Below, piece after piece: positions 32,585 to 40,826 of a stretch of DNA of 64,000 bases. The stretch is taken from the NCBI GenBank assembly GCA_937876985.1, contig CALEFT010000008.1:15426-79425 (forward strand), in the 5' to 3' direction. The notes under the pieces were generated by a model. The model was not told where the DNA came from. It made no database searches and worked only from the letters and a program-made list of their open reading frames with translations. The stretch is from an uncultured Clostridia bacterium. GTDB taxonomy: Bacteria; Bacillota; Clostridia; Saccharofermentanales; Saccharofermentanaceae. The position numbers were made by a program, and so were the translations under genes. Each line of letters opens with the position of its first letter. The first letter of the stretch is position 1.

Positions 32585-33172
32585 CTAATCTACAGAAACA
32601 ATGTCCTTCTTATACAAGAAGCAGCCCTCGTCATGCGAATTAATAATTCCAACTGCCTGCAAGTATGAATAGATGATCACAGAACCAACAAAGGACATTC
32701 CCCTCTTCCTCAAATCCGAAGAAATCTCATCAGAAAGCTCATTTGTCGTAGCTCCAACCTCATAATAAATCTTGCCACCAGTAAAATTTTCCAAATAAGC
32801 GCGAAAAGATCCAAATTCACCTACAATCTCCCTATACACTTTACTATTGCGAATACTCGCCTCAACCTTACGTCTATTACGGATAATCCCATCGTTTGCA
32901 AGCAAATCATTAATTTTATCTTCGCCATACATGATAACCTTTTCCAAATCGAAATTGTCGTATGCCTTTCTGAAGTTATCTTTTTTATTCAGAACACATT
33001 CCCAAGACAGCCCTGCTTGAAAAGATTCAAGAATCAGCATCTCATACAGATACTTATCATCCAGATTGATTATGCCCCACTCCTTGTCATGATATTCGAC
33101 ATATAGTGGATTATTCATATTGCACCACTTGCAACGAACTAGAGAGTTGCTGTCATTATTCATCTTGTTCAT
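32585..33172 (-). CDS. tag: DNA-3-methyladenine glycosylase I
   Basis: With ATG 33172 the protein is about 195 residues; GTG 33196 is in frame but lacks a ribosome site, and a further ATG at 33163 is possible. Family features are clear: RCKWCNMNNPLYVEYHDKEWG (Cys and His zinc ligands, substrate pocket), LILESFQAGLSWECVLNKKDNFRKAY (helix-hairpin-helix region), GIIRNRRKVEASIRN, and the C-terminal NSHDEGCF supplying the last His and Cys. It removes 3-methyladenine from DNA in base excision repair. Confidence 0.92.
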   Translation of the reverse strand: MNKMNNDSNSLVRCKWCNMNNPLYVEYHDKEWGIINLDDKYLYEMLILESFQAGLSWECVLNKKDNFRKAYDNFDLEKVIMYGEDKINDLLANDGIIRNRRKVEASIRNSKVYREIVGEFGSFRAYLENFTGGKIYYEVGATTNELSDEISSDLRKRGMSFVGSVIIYSYLQAVGIINSHDEGCFLYKKDIVSVD

Positions 33173-33235
33173 CCTATTAGTCACCCTATTAAACACGGTT
33201 GTTATTGATATTTATATATTCAGTAGAACTCCTTG

Positions 33236-33586
33236 CTATTCCGCATCAATTCCATAAACTATATCGTCACGGAAAGCATCTAATAACAATTCATCAATTT
33301 TCCCTTCGGAAACTATATCTCTCTTACTTAATTCTTCTACTTGTTTAAGATAATGACCATATGTATACTTCTGTCGATCAGCAACATTTGGTTTATAAAG
33401 TTTATCATCATATCCAAGACTTCTTACTAATCGCCAGAACATTGCTAGATGACTCATGCCAAAGAACTGTTCCATCTTAATTACATCTGCCATTGTTAGA
33501 GCAGATAAAGAAAAACCGTCGACTTGCATGGAAGTACTAACTCGAGTATAGATATGTGCTTCAGCACCGCTCTTCGCTTTTTCCAT
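33236..33586 (-). pseudogene. Chimeric ORF: serine-recombinase N-terminus joined to ImmA/IrrE C-terminus
   Basis: The 116-codon frame has a good GGAGGT site, but the product is a hybrid. Residues 10-30 (AHIYTRVSTSMQVDGFSLSAL) are the N-terminal catalytic start of a large serine recombinase, with RVS containing the nucleophile Ser. From residue 31 the sequence (MADVIKMEQFFGMSHLAMFWRL...) matches the C-terminal half of ImmA/IrrE-type proteins, without the HExxH protease motif. A deletion between two genes of a mobile element is the simplest origin. The hybrid keeps neither activity as far as can be seen. Confidence 0.65.
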
Positions 33587-33646
33587 TTAGCAACCTCCTA
33601 ACAAATCATTTATTTTATTATACACCGAATGTGTTCTTTTATCGAG

Positions 33647-33676
33647 ATAATATATCATTTTTTCGTGATATATTAT
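33647..33676. promoter_or_regulatory. Inverted-repeat operator in the divergent R-M promoter region
   Basis: ATAATATATCA (33647-33657) and TGATATATTAT (33666-33676) are perfect 11-base arms with an eight-base spacer. The right arm abuts the -35 of the HTH gene, so it is a likely binding site for the HTH protein encoded just downstream. Confidence 0.65.
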
Positions 33677-33705
33677 TGAATATTTTTTGTTTGGTATGCT
33701 ATAAT
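33676..33705 (+). promoter_or_regulatory. Promoter of the HTH-methyltransferase operon
   Basis: TTGAAT (33676-33681) and TATAAT (33700-33705) with 18-base spacing and an extended TGC before the -10. Confidence 0.75.
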
Positions 33706-33734
33706 GCTTAACAAGTAGCTTAGGAGGTGGCTCT

Positions 33735-33935
33735 ATGCTTTTTAATTACAACAAGTTATGGAAATTGTTAATTGACAAAGGTATGACTAAAACGGAAATG
33801 AGAAAAGCGACAAATATTAGTACCAACATACTTGCAAAAATGGGAAAGGGTGAAGCTGTTTCAATGGAAACATTAGCAAAGATTTGTACAACACTTCATT
33901 GTTCCCTTGATGATATTGTAGAAATAGAAGAGTAA
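33735..33935 (+). CDS. Small XRE-type HTH regulator of the methyltransferase
   Basis: The 66-residue protein is a single Cro/CI-like helix-turn-helix: YNKLWKLLIDKGMTKTEMRKAT, then STNILAKMGKGEAVSMETLAKICTTLHCSLDDIVE. GGAGGT precedes the ATG. It is 18 bases upstream of the methyltransferase and directly downstream of a palindromic operator, which fits an autoregulator that sets methyltransferase expression. Confidence 0.85.
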   Translation: MLFNYNKLWKLLIDKGMTKTEMRKATNISTNILAKMGKGEAVSMETLAKICTTLHCSLDDIVEIEE

Positions 33936-33953
33936 ATATGGAGCGGAAATATT

Positions 33954-35066
33954 ATGAAGAATAAAATTAACACGATAATAAACGGTGATTCTATCAAAGA
34001 GATGAATGCACTACCTGAAAATAGTATTGATTTGATATTTGCTGACCCTCCATACTGGATGAGAGTAGAGGGAACCCTAACAAGAGTTGAGGGAACAGAG
34101 TTTGATGGTTGTGACGACGAATGGGACCAATTTGAAACATTGGACGATTATGAGGCATTTACACGCGCGTGGTTGTCTGCTTGCTATAGAATTCTAAAAC
34201 CGAATGGTTCAATTTGGGTTATCGGTGGAATGCAATGCATTTATTCTATTGGTGCGATCATGCAACAACTTGGCTTTTGGTTAATCAATGATGTTGTATG
34301 GCACAAAAAGAATCCCACCCCTAACTTTATGGGAACACGATTAAACAACAGCCACGAAACAATGATTTGGGCAACAAAATCAAAAAAAGCAAAATACACA
34401 TTCAATTATAAAACAGCGAAAGAACTTAACACCGATTCTGTTCCTTTTGATGAATATGAAAAGGGAATCCGTAAGCAAATGGGGTCTGTTTGGAGATATT
34501 CCGTTTGTTCAGGAAACGAAAGACTAAAGGATGAAAACGGTGAAAAACTCCACAGCACACAAAAGCCTCAAGAAATGCTTGAAAGACTTATCGCTATATC
34601 GTCTAAAAAAGGCGATATCGTTTTAGACCCATTCGGTGGGACGATGACGACCGGAGCTGCTGCAAAAAAACTTGGCAGAAACTACATCATGATTGAACGA
34701 GATGAGCGATATTGTAGGTTTGGAGAAGAGCGACTTGAGCAAGTTGTCTTTGAAGATAGCGACATTGCACGAGCTGTATTTGATGAGAAACCTAAAAAGG
34801 TTTCTATGCCTGATATGATTAAAGATGGCTATTTCCATGTCGAAGAATGGTTCTACTTCAAAAATGGTAAAAAAATAGCAACACTTTGCGAAAACGGTAA
34901 ATTATTGTATCAAGGCGAAAAGATTGATATGCACACATGTTGTGCATTAGCAAGAAATGTTAAAGCCAAAAGATTAAATGGTTTTGACTATTGGTGTGTA
35001 ATGAGAGATACAAAGTTAGTGCCAATTGACCGAATAAGAGAAGAGTATAGAAAAGCAACAAAATAA
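33954..35066 (+). CDS. Type II adenine DNA methyltransferase (HinfI/HhaII-like) with C-terminal RAMA-like domain
   Basis: The 370-residue protein is a beta-class N6-adenine methyltransferase: ADPPYWMR (DPPY at 31-34), target region VVWHKKNPTPNFMGTRLNNSHETMIWA, and the SAM motif LDPFGGTMTTGAA (225 onward). The last 100 residues (MIKDGYFHVEEWFYFKNGKKIATLCENGKL...) resemble the RAMA domain found on CcrM/M.HinfI-like enzymes. That family often recognises GANTC; specificity here is only a suggestion. It forms a type II R-M system with the converging endonuclease genes. Its stop codon lies inside a bidirectional terminator. Confidence 0.88.
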   Translation: MKNKINTIINGDSIKEMNALPENSIDLIFADPPYWMRVEGTLTRVEGTEFDGCDDEWDQFETLDDYEAFTRAWLSACYRILKPNGSIWVIGGMQCIYSIGAIMQQLGFWLINDVVWHKKNPTPNFMGTRLNNSHETMIWATKSKKAKYTFNYKTAKELNTDSVPFDEYEKGIRKQMGSVWRYSVCSGNERLKDENGEKLHSTQKPQEMLERLIAISSKKGDIVLDPFGGTMTTGAAAKKLGRNYIMIERDERYCRFGEERLEQVVFEDSDIARAVFDEKPKKVSMPDMIKDGYFHVEEWFYFKNGKKIATLCENGKLLYQGEKIDMHTCCALARNVKAKRLNGFDYWCVMRDTKLVPIDRIREEYRKATK

Positions 35067-35098
35067 AGAAAGCAGTCCTTTTGGACTGCTTTCTTTAT
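35063..35098. terminator. Bidirectional terminator shared by converging R-M genes
   Basis: ATAAAGAAAGCAGTCC (35063-35078) pairs perfectly with its complement at 35083-35098 across TTTT. It contains most or all of the stop codons of both the plus-strand methyltransferase and the minus-strand endonuclease-like gene and has T-runs on both sides. Confidence 0.88.
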
Positions 35099-35700
35099 TT
35101 TATTATCTCGTTCAAATCAAATGGAAGCAACTCGCTTAAACTGAAATGGTAGTTCACGACAACTCCTTTGTGTTGACCGTTTACCACATCTCCGACTCCA
35201 CTTTTTCTACGGAATCTTCGCTTATCGCCATAATAATTAAACAATTCTTCAAACTGCGATATGTGATTATAGAAAAGAGCAACTTCTCCGTTGCCTACTA
35301 TACAAGGTCTGTTAGACAACACCCACATTATATAAATTGGCACTCGCTCAATTCTACTTTGAGCAATATAATGCTCCAAGTCTGATTGATTGAGCGCTAC
35401 TGTTTCGGACGGGATTAAATCACTATTTGGCAACAATCTACAAACACTCATAAATGTTCGTCTTTGAGCTTTCACTTCTATGTAACAGATAAGTTTGCCG
35501 TTTCTGAGATTATATACTTCGATATCAGGGTATTGTGGTTTTTGTGTTTTCTTTGCAAAGTACCCCATATCAATTATTTCGGAAATAATTTCATTTTCAA
35601 AATGTTCTGAGTACTCAACATCGTTCATGAATTTATAAACACCGATTGAAATGCCGTCACATTTATTATTGCATTTCTGACAATCGTACCTAAAACACAT
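35095..35700 (-). CDS. PD-(D/E)xK nuclease-like protein of the R-M locus
   Basis: The 201-residue protein has an N-terminal Cys cluster (CFRYDCQKCNNKC, residues 2-14) that may bind zinc or an Fe-S cluster. A PD-(D/E)xK core follows: YPDIEV (D59) then CYIEVKAQ (E75, K77). No named family was recognised. It lies 16 bases downstream of the restriction enzyme gene in the same operon, with a GGAGG start. It could be a second nuclease, a nickase or a helper of the R-M system. Its role is unknown. Confidence 0.65.
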   Translation of the reverse strand: MCFRYDCQKCNNKCDGISIGVYKFMNDVEYSEHFENEIISEIIDMGYFAKKTQKPQYPDIEVYNLRNGKLICYIEVKAQRRTFMSVCRLLPNSDLIPSETVALNQSDLEHYIAQSRIERVPIYIMWVLSNRPCIVGNGEVALFYNHISQFEELFNYYGDKRRFRRKSGVGDVVNGQHKGVVVNYHFSLSELLPFDLNEIIK

Positions 35701-35716
35701 ATCGACCTCCCGTGTG

Positions 35717-36520
35717 CTATCTCAAGTTTGTTCCTGTTGGGAATAATTCATTTCTCAACTGAACATACTCAGGTTGGTTTGATGTAAGTTTCCTATACAA
35801 TGTCGGCTCATTTCTTTTCAATTTTTGAACAGCGAGTTTTATTTCCGGACTTTTATCAAAATCAGGAATATTAAGATCATCATTTGTTCTTTCTTGTTTG
35901 TTTCTTAATAGATAAGAACAGATTTCCTGCCATACATCAGGGCGACCAAATAGGTCAGCAAATAAAACACCACCATACATAATGTTGATGTAAACCCCTG
36001 ATACTTGCTCTGCTTGTGCTTTCGATAGATAATAATTCTTGTTTTTTACAAAACTATCATCAATGAACCACATTGTCGCAATTACGTCGCAATTCGGAAA
36101 CCTTTTCTTTAGCAACGAAAACTTCTTCCTGAAGTTTTCATATTGACCCCTTTTCTTAGTGCTATCGTGGTCATCTCTAGTTTTTTGCTCAATAAGATAA
36201 ACGGTATTACCTTTTCGGAACACCTGGTCTGCGCTAAGTTGATTTCCGTCTTCGTCTGTGCCAATGCTCTTGTCAAGGTTGGTGTATCCCATTTCAGCGA
36301 TGTACTCAGTAACAATCTCTTCCATGAAATCACCGAACTTAATTTCTCGACTTTGTGTCACATTCTGAATAAGTTTTGTCTTAGCATTACTCAATCTGAA
36401 AATACCGGTATAGCGTTTAGGATTCTTTACAACGGTAACCAATAGTTCATAAATAAAGGCATCGTCATTTTTGATTCTTCTATTCAGGGAATCAATGAAA
36501 TACTCATAGGTCTTAATCAT
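35717..36520 (-). CDS. Type II restriction endonuclease (HinfI-like length and motif)
   Basis: The 267-residue protein has a clear nuclease centre: LSADQVF (D98) followed by YLIEQKTRDDHDSTKKRGQ (E111, K113), a pattern typical of type II restriction enzymes. Length is close to HinfI (262). Its partner methyltransferase converges on it from the other side. Its start overlaps the end of the HTH controller by eight bases, with GAGGAGG inside that gene, so its expression follows the controller. The recognition site cannot be read from sequence. Confidence 0.8.
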   Translation of the reverse strand: MIKTYEYFIDSLNRRIKNDDAFIYELLVTVVKNPKRYTGIFRLSNAKTKLIQNVTQSREIKFGDFMEEIVTEYIAEMGYTNLDKSIGTDEDGNQLSADQVFRKGNTVYLIEQKTRDDHDSTKKRGQYENFRKKFSLLKKRFPNCDVIATMWFIDDSFVKNKNYYLSKAQAEQVSGVYINIMYGGVLFADLFGRPDVWQEICSYLLRNKQERTNDDLNIPDFDKSPEIKLAVQKLKRNEPTLYRKLTSNQPEYVQLRNELFPTGTNLR

Positions 36521-36737
36521 CTATATTTTCCTCCTCAATGAACAATAGATATGTTTCGATATTTAATGCGTCGGCGATTCTCTGGATGTTTTCCAACGAT
36601 ATACTTCGTTGAAATCTTTCAACAGAACTAATATATGTTCGGTGCAACCCACACTTTTCGGCAAACTTTTCCTGTGAAAAACCTGCATCTGTGCGATATT
36701 TTCTTAGGTTTGTACCAAATACTTTGATAATATCCAT
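36513..36737 (-). CDS. Controller-type XRE regulator of the restriction gene
   Basis: ATG 36737 follows GGAGGAATATCAGC; longer in-frame starts upstream lack a ribosome site. The 74-residue protein has a full XRE helix-turn-helix (FGTNLRKYRTDAGFSQEKFAEKCGLHRTYISSVERFQRSISLENIQRIADALNIE in segments), with the GLHRTYIS helix typical of R-M controller (C) proteins. It delays and then activates the restriction gene in known systems. The overlap with the endonuclease gene supports that role. Confidence 0.82.
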   Translation of the reverse strand: MDIIKVFGTNLRKYRTDAGFSQEKFAEKCGLHRTYISSVERFQRSISLENIQRIADALNIETYLLFIEEENIDD

Positions 36738-36779
36738 TGCTGATATTCCTCCATTTTTGTATAGCTTGACACAGTTCAC

Positions 36780-37223
36780 TCAATGAGTCAAAAGGTGAAA
36801 TATTTTACGAAAATCTGTATTAAAATTGCTTTCTAACTGTATTCTTATCCCCTTTGCTATCTCTTCATTTACGTCCCTTTCTTCACTTCCGTATGTCCAC
36901 CCAAATCCATCATTATCATAACGTGGAAACACATGGAAATGAGCATGTCCAAAATCACAAAACTTCCCACCATTTTGCATTATGCTATAGCCTTCATTTC
37001 CATAGATTTCTTTTAACGCTGTCACAATCTTTTTTGCAACACCCATTATATCCATTAAAGTTTCATCAGATAATTCTTCTATCGTATCTACATGTTGTTT
37101 AGGAACAATTAGAACATGCCCTTCATTAATCGGTTCTATATCCAAAAAAGAAATCAACTGATCGTTCTCATATACAATATGAGCTGGCAATTTTCTTTTT
37201 ATTATCTCACAAAAAACGCACAT
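36780..37223 (-). CDS. HIT-family nucleotide hydrolase
   Basis: The 147-residue protein begins CVFCEIIKRKLPAHIVYEND, the usual HIT start with paired Cys, and has the histidine triad GHAHFHVFPRY near residue 103. Family members hydrolyse AMP-lysine/AMP-amide or dinucleoside polyphosphate substrates. GGAGGG precedes the ATG. The tail after FHVFPRY is longer than in a minimal HinT. It lies next to the R-M cassette but is probably a core gene. Confidence 0.9.
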   Translation of the reverse strand: MCVFCEIIKRKLPAHIVYENDQLISFLDIEPINEGHVLIVPKQHVDTIEELSDETLMDIMGVAKKIVTALKEIYGNEGYSIMQNGGKFCDFGHAHFHVFPRYDNDGFGWTYGSEERDVNEEIAKGIRIQLESNFNTDFRKIFHLLTH

Positions 37224-37297
37224 TTCCTTTTACCCTCCACTTCTGCATATTACTCTACAAGGCAGAAGAGCATATCACCAAAATGCTCCAGCTCATC

Positions 37298-38695
37298 TTA
37301 CTCTATTTCAACCTCAATTACATCATCAGGTTTTCGTCTGCCCAAGAGGCACACAGTTTCCACATGCATCGTCCAAGGAAACATATCCACAGCGCGAGCT
37401 TTTTCTAGCTTGAAGCCGCCCTTTTCGAAAAGGACCAAGTCACGCGCAAGAGTTTCTGGGTTGCACGATATGTAGACAATATGTCTTGGAGCTAATTTCT
37501 TGCATGCGTCCACGAACTCAGGTGTGGTGCCGCTTCGTGGTGGGTCGAGGATGACTACGTCGAAGTTTTTGCTCGATTTGCCTTTTTGGGCGTTATTAGA
37601 CATATATTCTGTCGCGTCGCAAGCGATGAAGTGTGCGTTCGTTATTCCGTTATGCTTCGCGTTTCCAATGGCGTCTCTTACTGAGCTTTTGTTGAGCTCG
37701 ACTCCGGTTAGCTCGAATCTTTTGCACTTTGATGTAGCGACTAGACCGATTGTGCCGATGCCGCAATATGTGTCGAGCAAACTGATTTGCTTCTTGTTTG
37801 CTAGTTTCTCGTCGTAAGCGATAGCATCTTCAAGCATTCCGATTGCTTCACTGTAGAGTTTTTCTGTTTGGGCATGATTTACTTGGACGAAAACATCCGG
37901 CGACACCTTGAATTTCACGCCGCAAATCTCGTCGAGGATATATCCCTTGCCGTATTTCACTATGTATTTGTCGCCGAGAATCATGGAATCGCGACGCCTA
38001 TTCTGGTTGAACAAAATCGACGTGATTTCTGGATGCTCTTTAAGTAGATCTTCCATGAAGTCACTTCTTCGTGGCATGCTTGGCGTGCCAAGAACCAATA
38101 CCACCATAACCTCACCCGTCACCTCCGAGAGACGAATAAGCACGCGACGGAAGATGCCAGTACATGTATCCTCGTTAAATACTGGAATGTGATATTTGGA
38201 TACTAGTCGTGTTATCGTCTGGACGATGGCTGTCGCCTTCTGGTTTTCGACCAGGCAGCCGTCGCTAGACACAATCTTATGCGTATTCTCTACATACATT
38301 CCTGATATGACCTTGCCGCTTCTTCTATCAGAAGCGAAAGCCGCATGAACCTTCGAGCGATAGTGATATGGATTATCTGCTCCAATTATCGGTAGTATTT
38401 CAAAGTCGCGTGATGCACCACTTGCTTTGCTACTTGTCGCGGCGCCTACCGCTTTACGAAGAAGGCCTTCTACATATTCTTGTTTCTTCTTAAGAGAATC
38501 TTCATATGACATGCCTAGGTACTTACAGCCTCCACAATTCTCGCAAGAGGATATATTGGAAGCAGCCAACGACTTCGGTGTAGACTTAGGCTCCTTTTTA
38601 TTCGTGGATGTCCTTCGCTTATCGTTTCCTGACGGTCTATTACCGCTTGCTATCTGACGCTTATTACTTGACGTTGGGTGCTTACTTTTTGCCAT
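37298..38695 (-). CDS. rlmD: 23S rRNA (uracil-5-)-methyltransferase RlmD/TrmA family
   Basis: ATG 38695 follows GGAGGCGG and gives 465 residues; codons before it overlap the upstream gene and lack a ribosome site. The N-terminal 45 residues are Ser/Lys-rich and disordered. An Fe-S cluster region follows (CENCGGCKYLGMSY plus a late Cys). The methyltransferase core has LLDTYCGIGTIGL, DPPRSGTTPEF and the catalytic VYISCNPETLARDL. It should methylate a uridine in rRNA. RlmCD-type dual specificity is possible. It overlaps the end of the glucosidase gene by 14 bases. Confidence 0.9.
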   Translation of the reverse strand: MAKSKHPTSSNKRQIASGNRPSGNDKRRTSTNKKEPKSTPKSLAASNISSCENCGGCKYLGMSYEDSLKKKQEYVEGLLRKAVGAATSSKASGASRDFEILPIIGADNPYHYRSKVHAAFASDRRSGKVISGMYVENTHKIVSSDGCLVENQKATAIVQTITRLVSKYHIPVFNEDTCTGIFRRVLIRLSEVTGEVMVVLVLGTPSMPRRSDFMEDLLKEHPEITSILFNQNRRRDSMILGDKYIVKYGKGYILDEICGVKFKVSPDVFVQVNHAQTEKLYSEAIGMLEDAIAYDEKLANKKQISLLDTYCGIGTIGLVATSKCKRFELTGVELNKSSVRDAIGNAKHNGITNAHFIACDATEYMSNNAQKGKSSKNFDVVILDPPRSGTTPEFVDACKKLAPRHIVYISCNPETLARDLVLFEKGGFKLEKARAVDMFPWTMHVETVCLLGRRKPDDVIEVEIE

Positions 38696-40721
38696 CTTTT
38701 CCGCCTCCGTCAAGCATGTAGATATTTGCTTCATATGGCTGCAATACGTTTGATTGATACTGATCGACATTTGAGAACATTAGCTTTACATCACCAAATT
38801 CCTTCTTCGATAGACCAGGTCTTACAAGCGAATATGCAGAGAAATTGCACTCGACAAGAACATTGCCACGGCGGAACATATAGATGAAGCGAGCCTTACG
38901 TCTAATAAATTCCATCTTCTCTCTAAGCCACTCTGGATGTTCTCTGCGGAAGTTTATTAACGCCTTATAGAAAGATAGAACAGACCTATCGTCAGCAATT
39001 TGTGCTTCTACATTATATTTCTTATATTCGTCCTTACCCTCGAACCATGGCTTTCCTGTTGTGAAGCCACCGTTTGGCGTGTCATCCCAGCACATTGGAG
39101 TTCTCGCATGATCACGGCTACCAGAAAGCACCTTGCGCCACGCACGTGTGCGGTTCTTTGGCGTGTCGCCAGCCTTTTCGAGGAGCTGACGATAAAGTCC
39201 GTGGCTCTCTACGTCCTCTAGCTCATCAATCGACTCGAACGCGATATTTCTCGCGCCAAGCTCCTGCCCCTGGAAGATGAACGGCGTTCCCTTCTGCGTC
39301 AACAAAAGCATCGCCAAAAGCTTCGCAATCCTATCCCCGTAGCGATTTTCCGGGTCAATTTTCGACGTCATTCGCGGATTGTCGTGGTTCTCAAAAAACA
39401 GCGCGAAGCTTAGGTCATTCGCATACCGCTCCACCCACTTGTACATATATTTCTTGTACCAGTTCATATTGTACGCATACTCATCAAAGCGCAGATGCCC
39501 GCCCGACTCCATGTGGTCAAAATTGAACACCATGTCGAGCTCCTCACGCTTCGGGTCAACTAGGAGCCTGCTCGTCTCAAGTCCAAGCCCCGGCGTCTCC
39601 CCCACCGAAAAGGCATCATTCGGCTTAAAGCAATTCATATGCACATCATGCAAATGCTCGTGAAGCCTTGGTCCATAGAAATAATGCTCCGCGCCACAAT
39701 ACCCGATGAACTGCCCCAAAAAAGCATTTCCATCAGGAAGCTTTCCATCCTTTGAAATAAGATTAACTACATCAATACGGAATCCATCGACACCCTTCTT
39801 AAGCCATCTATTTATAATGCCGTACACATCCTTACGCATGTCCTCACATTCCCAGTTAAGATCCATCTGTTTTTTGGAGAACACATGTAGGCCGTATCTG
39901 TCGATATCCTTATAATAATTCCACGCACTACCGCCAAAGCACGACTGCCAATTATTCGGAGGAAGCTTAGTACCCTCCTCGTCAATGCGGCCCTTGCGCA
40001 AGAAATAATACTGTCCATATTTTCCATCTGGATTTGTGAGAGCCTTCTTGAACCACTCATGCTCATCCGATGTATGGTTAAACACAAGGTCCATTATTAA
40101 ACGCATTCCACGACGGTGAACCTCTGTTAGAAGCTCGTCAAAATCGTCCATTGTGCCAAATTCCTGCATGATGGCTTCATAGTCACGCACATCGTAACCA
40201 TTGTCATCATTTGGCGAGTCGTAAACTGGGCAAAGCCACAAGCAATCTATTCCCAAATCATGTAAATAATCTAGCTTACTAATTATTCCTCGAATATCAC
40301 CGATTCCGTCTCCGTTAGAATCCATGAAGCTTCTTGGATATATCTGATAGAAAACCGCCGTCTCCCACCATCTATCTCTTTCCTTTGTATCACAAGACGC
40401 ATCGCCATTTGCTACTAAGCGCATCTTGTCATTATTAACCTTGCGCCACGCTTCACGAGCCGCCTTCTCTGTCTTGTTTAATAGCTCGCAGGTCACATCA
40501 ACAAAATCGTGGTTTAGGCCCTTAATCTTCGACGCGAGCTTCGTCACAGTCATATTCGCTAGAAATGGATTTTCTACAATCTGCCTTCCACCGCCAAAAT
40601 ACATCTCGACCTTATCAAGCAAATCGTGGCCCACAGCCGTCTTCTTGATATCGACAAGTCTGCTAGACCTAGTAATCTTCAATATTTTCTTATTATCATC
40701 ACCACTGAAGCCTTTATTCAC
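38682..40721 (-). CDS. GH13 alpha-glucosidase (oligo-1,6-glucosidase type) with unusual N-terminal extension
   Basis: GTG 40721 has GAGGG eight bases upstream; an earlier TTG has none. The 679-residue protein carries a GH13_31-like catalytic domain from about residue 118 (RWWETAVFYQIYPRSFMDSNGDGIGD). It shows DLVFNHTS, GFRIDVVNLI (nucleophile Asp), SVGETPG (acid/base Glu) and ENHDNPR. Such enzymes cleave isomalto-oligosaccharides, sucrose or trehalose-6-phosphate; the substrate is not assigned. The first ~115 residues (including VEMYFGGGRQIVENPFLANMT) are not part of normal GH13_31 proteins and match nothing I recognise. No signal peptide, so cytoplasmic. Confidence 0.88.
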   Translation of the reverse strand: MNKGFSGDDNKKILKITRSSRLVDIKKTAVGHDLLDKVEMYFGGGRQIVENPFLANMTVTKLASKIKGLNHDFVDVTCELLNKTEKAAREAWRKVNNDKMRLVANGDASCDTKERDRWWETAVFYQIYPRSFMDSNGDGIGDIRGIISKLDYLHDLGIDCLWLCPVYDSPNDDNGYDVRDYEAIMQEFGTMDDFDELLTEVHRRGMRLIMDLVFNHTSDEHEWFKKALTNPDGKYGQYYFLRKGRIDEEGTKLPPNNWQSCFGGSAWNYYKDIDRYGLHVFSKKQMDLNWECEDMRKDVYGIINRWLKKGVDGFRIDVVNLISKDGKLPDGNAFLGQFIGYCGAEHYFYGPRLHEHLHDVHMNCFKPNDAFSVGETPGLGLETSRLLVDPKREELDMVFNFDHMESGGHLRFDEYAYNMNWYKKYMYKWVERYANDLSFALFFENHDNPRMTSKIDPENRYGDRIAKLLAMLLLTQKGTPFIFQGQELGARNIAFESIDELEDVESHGLYRQLLEKAGDTPKNRTRAWRKVLSGSRDHARTPMCWDDTPNGGFTTGKPWFEGKDEYKKYNVEAQIADDRSVLSFYKALINFRREHPEWLREKMEFIRRKARFIYMFRRGNVLVECNFSAYSLVRPGLSKKEFGDVKLMFSNVDQYQSNVLQPYEANIYMLDGGGKDGKK

Positions 40722-40802
40722 ACCAAAAGCCCTCAACAATCATCAAAATTTAATAGTCGCCAAAGAACCAGCATCCGCCTTCTAAGAAAGTGCGAATGCG
40801 TG

Positions 40803-40814
40803 ATGCTTTTCGAG
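40803..40814 (-). repeat. CTCGAAAAGCAT word
   Basis: Intergenic copy between folD and the GH13 gene, on the minus strand. Confidence 0.7.
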
Positions 40815-40826
40815 AGAGAAAGATAA

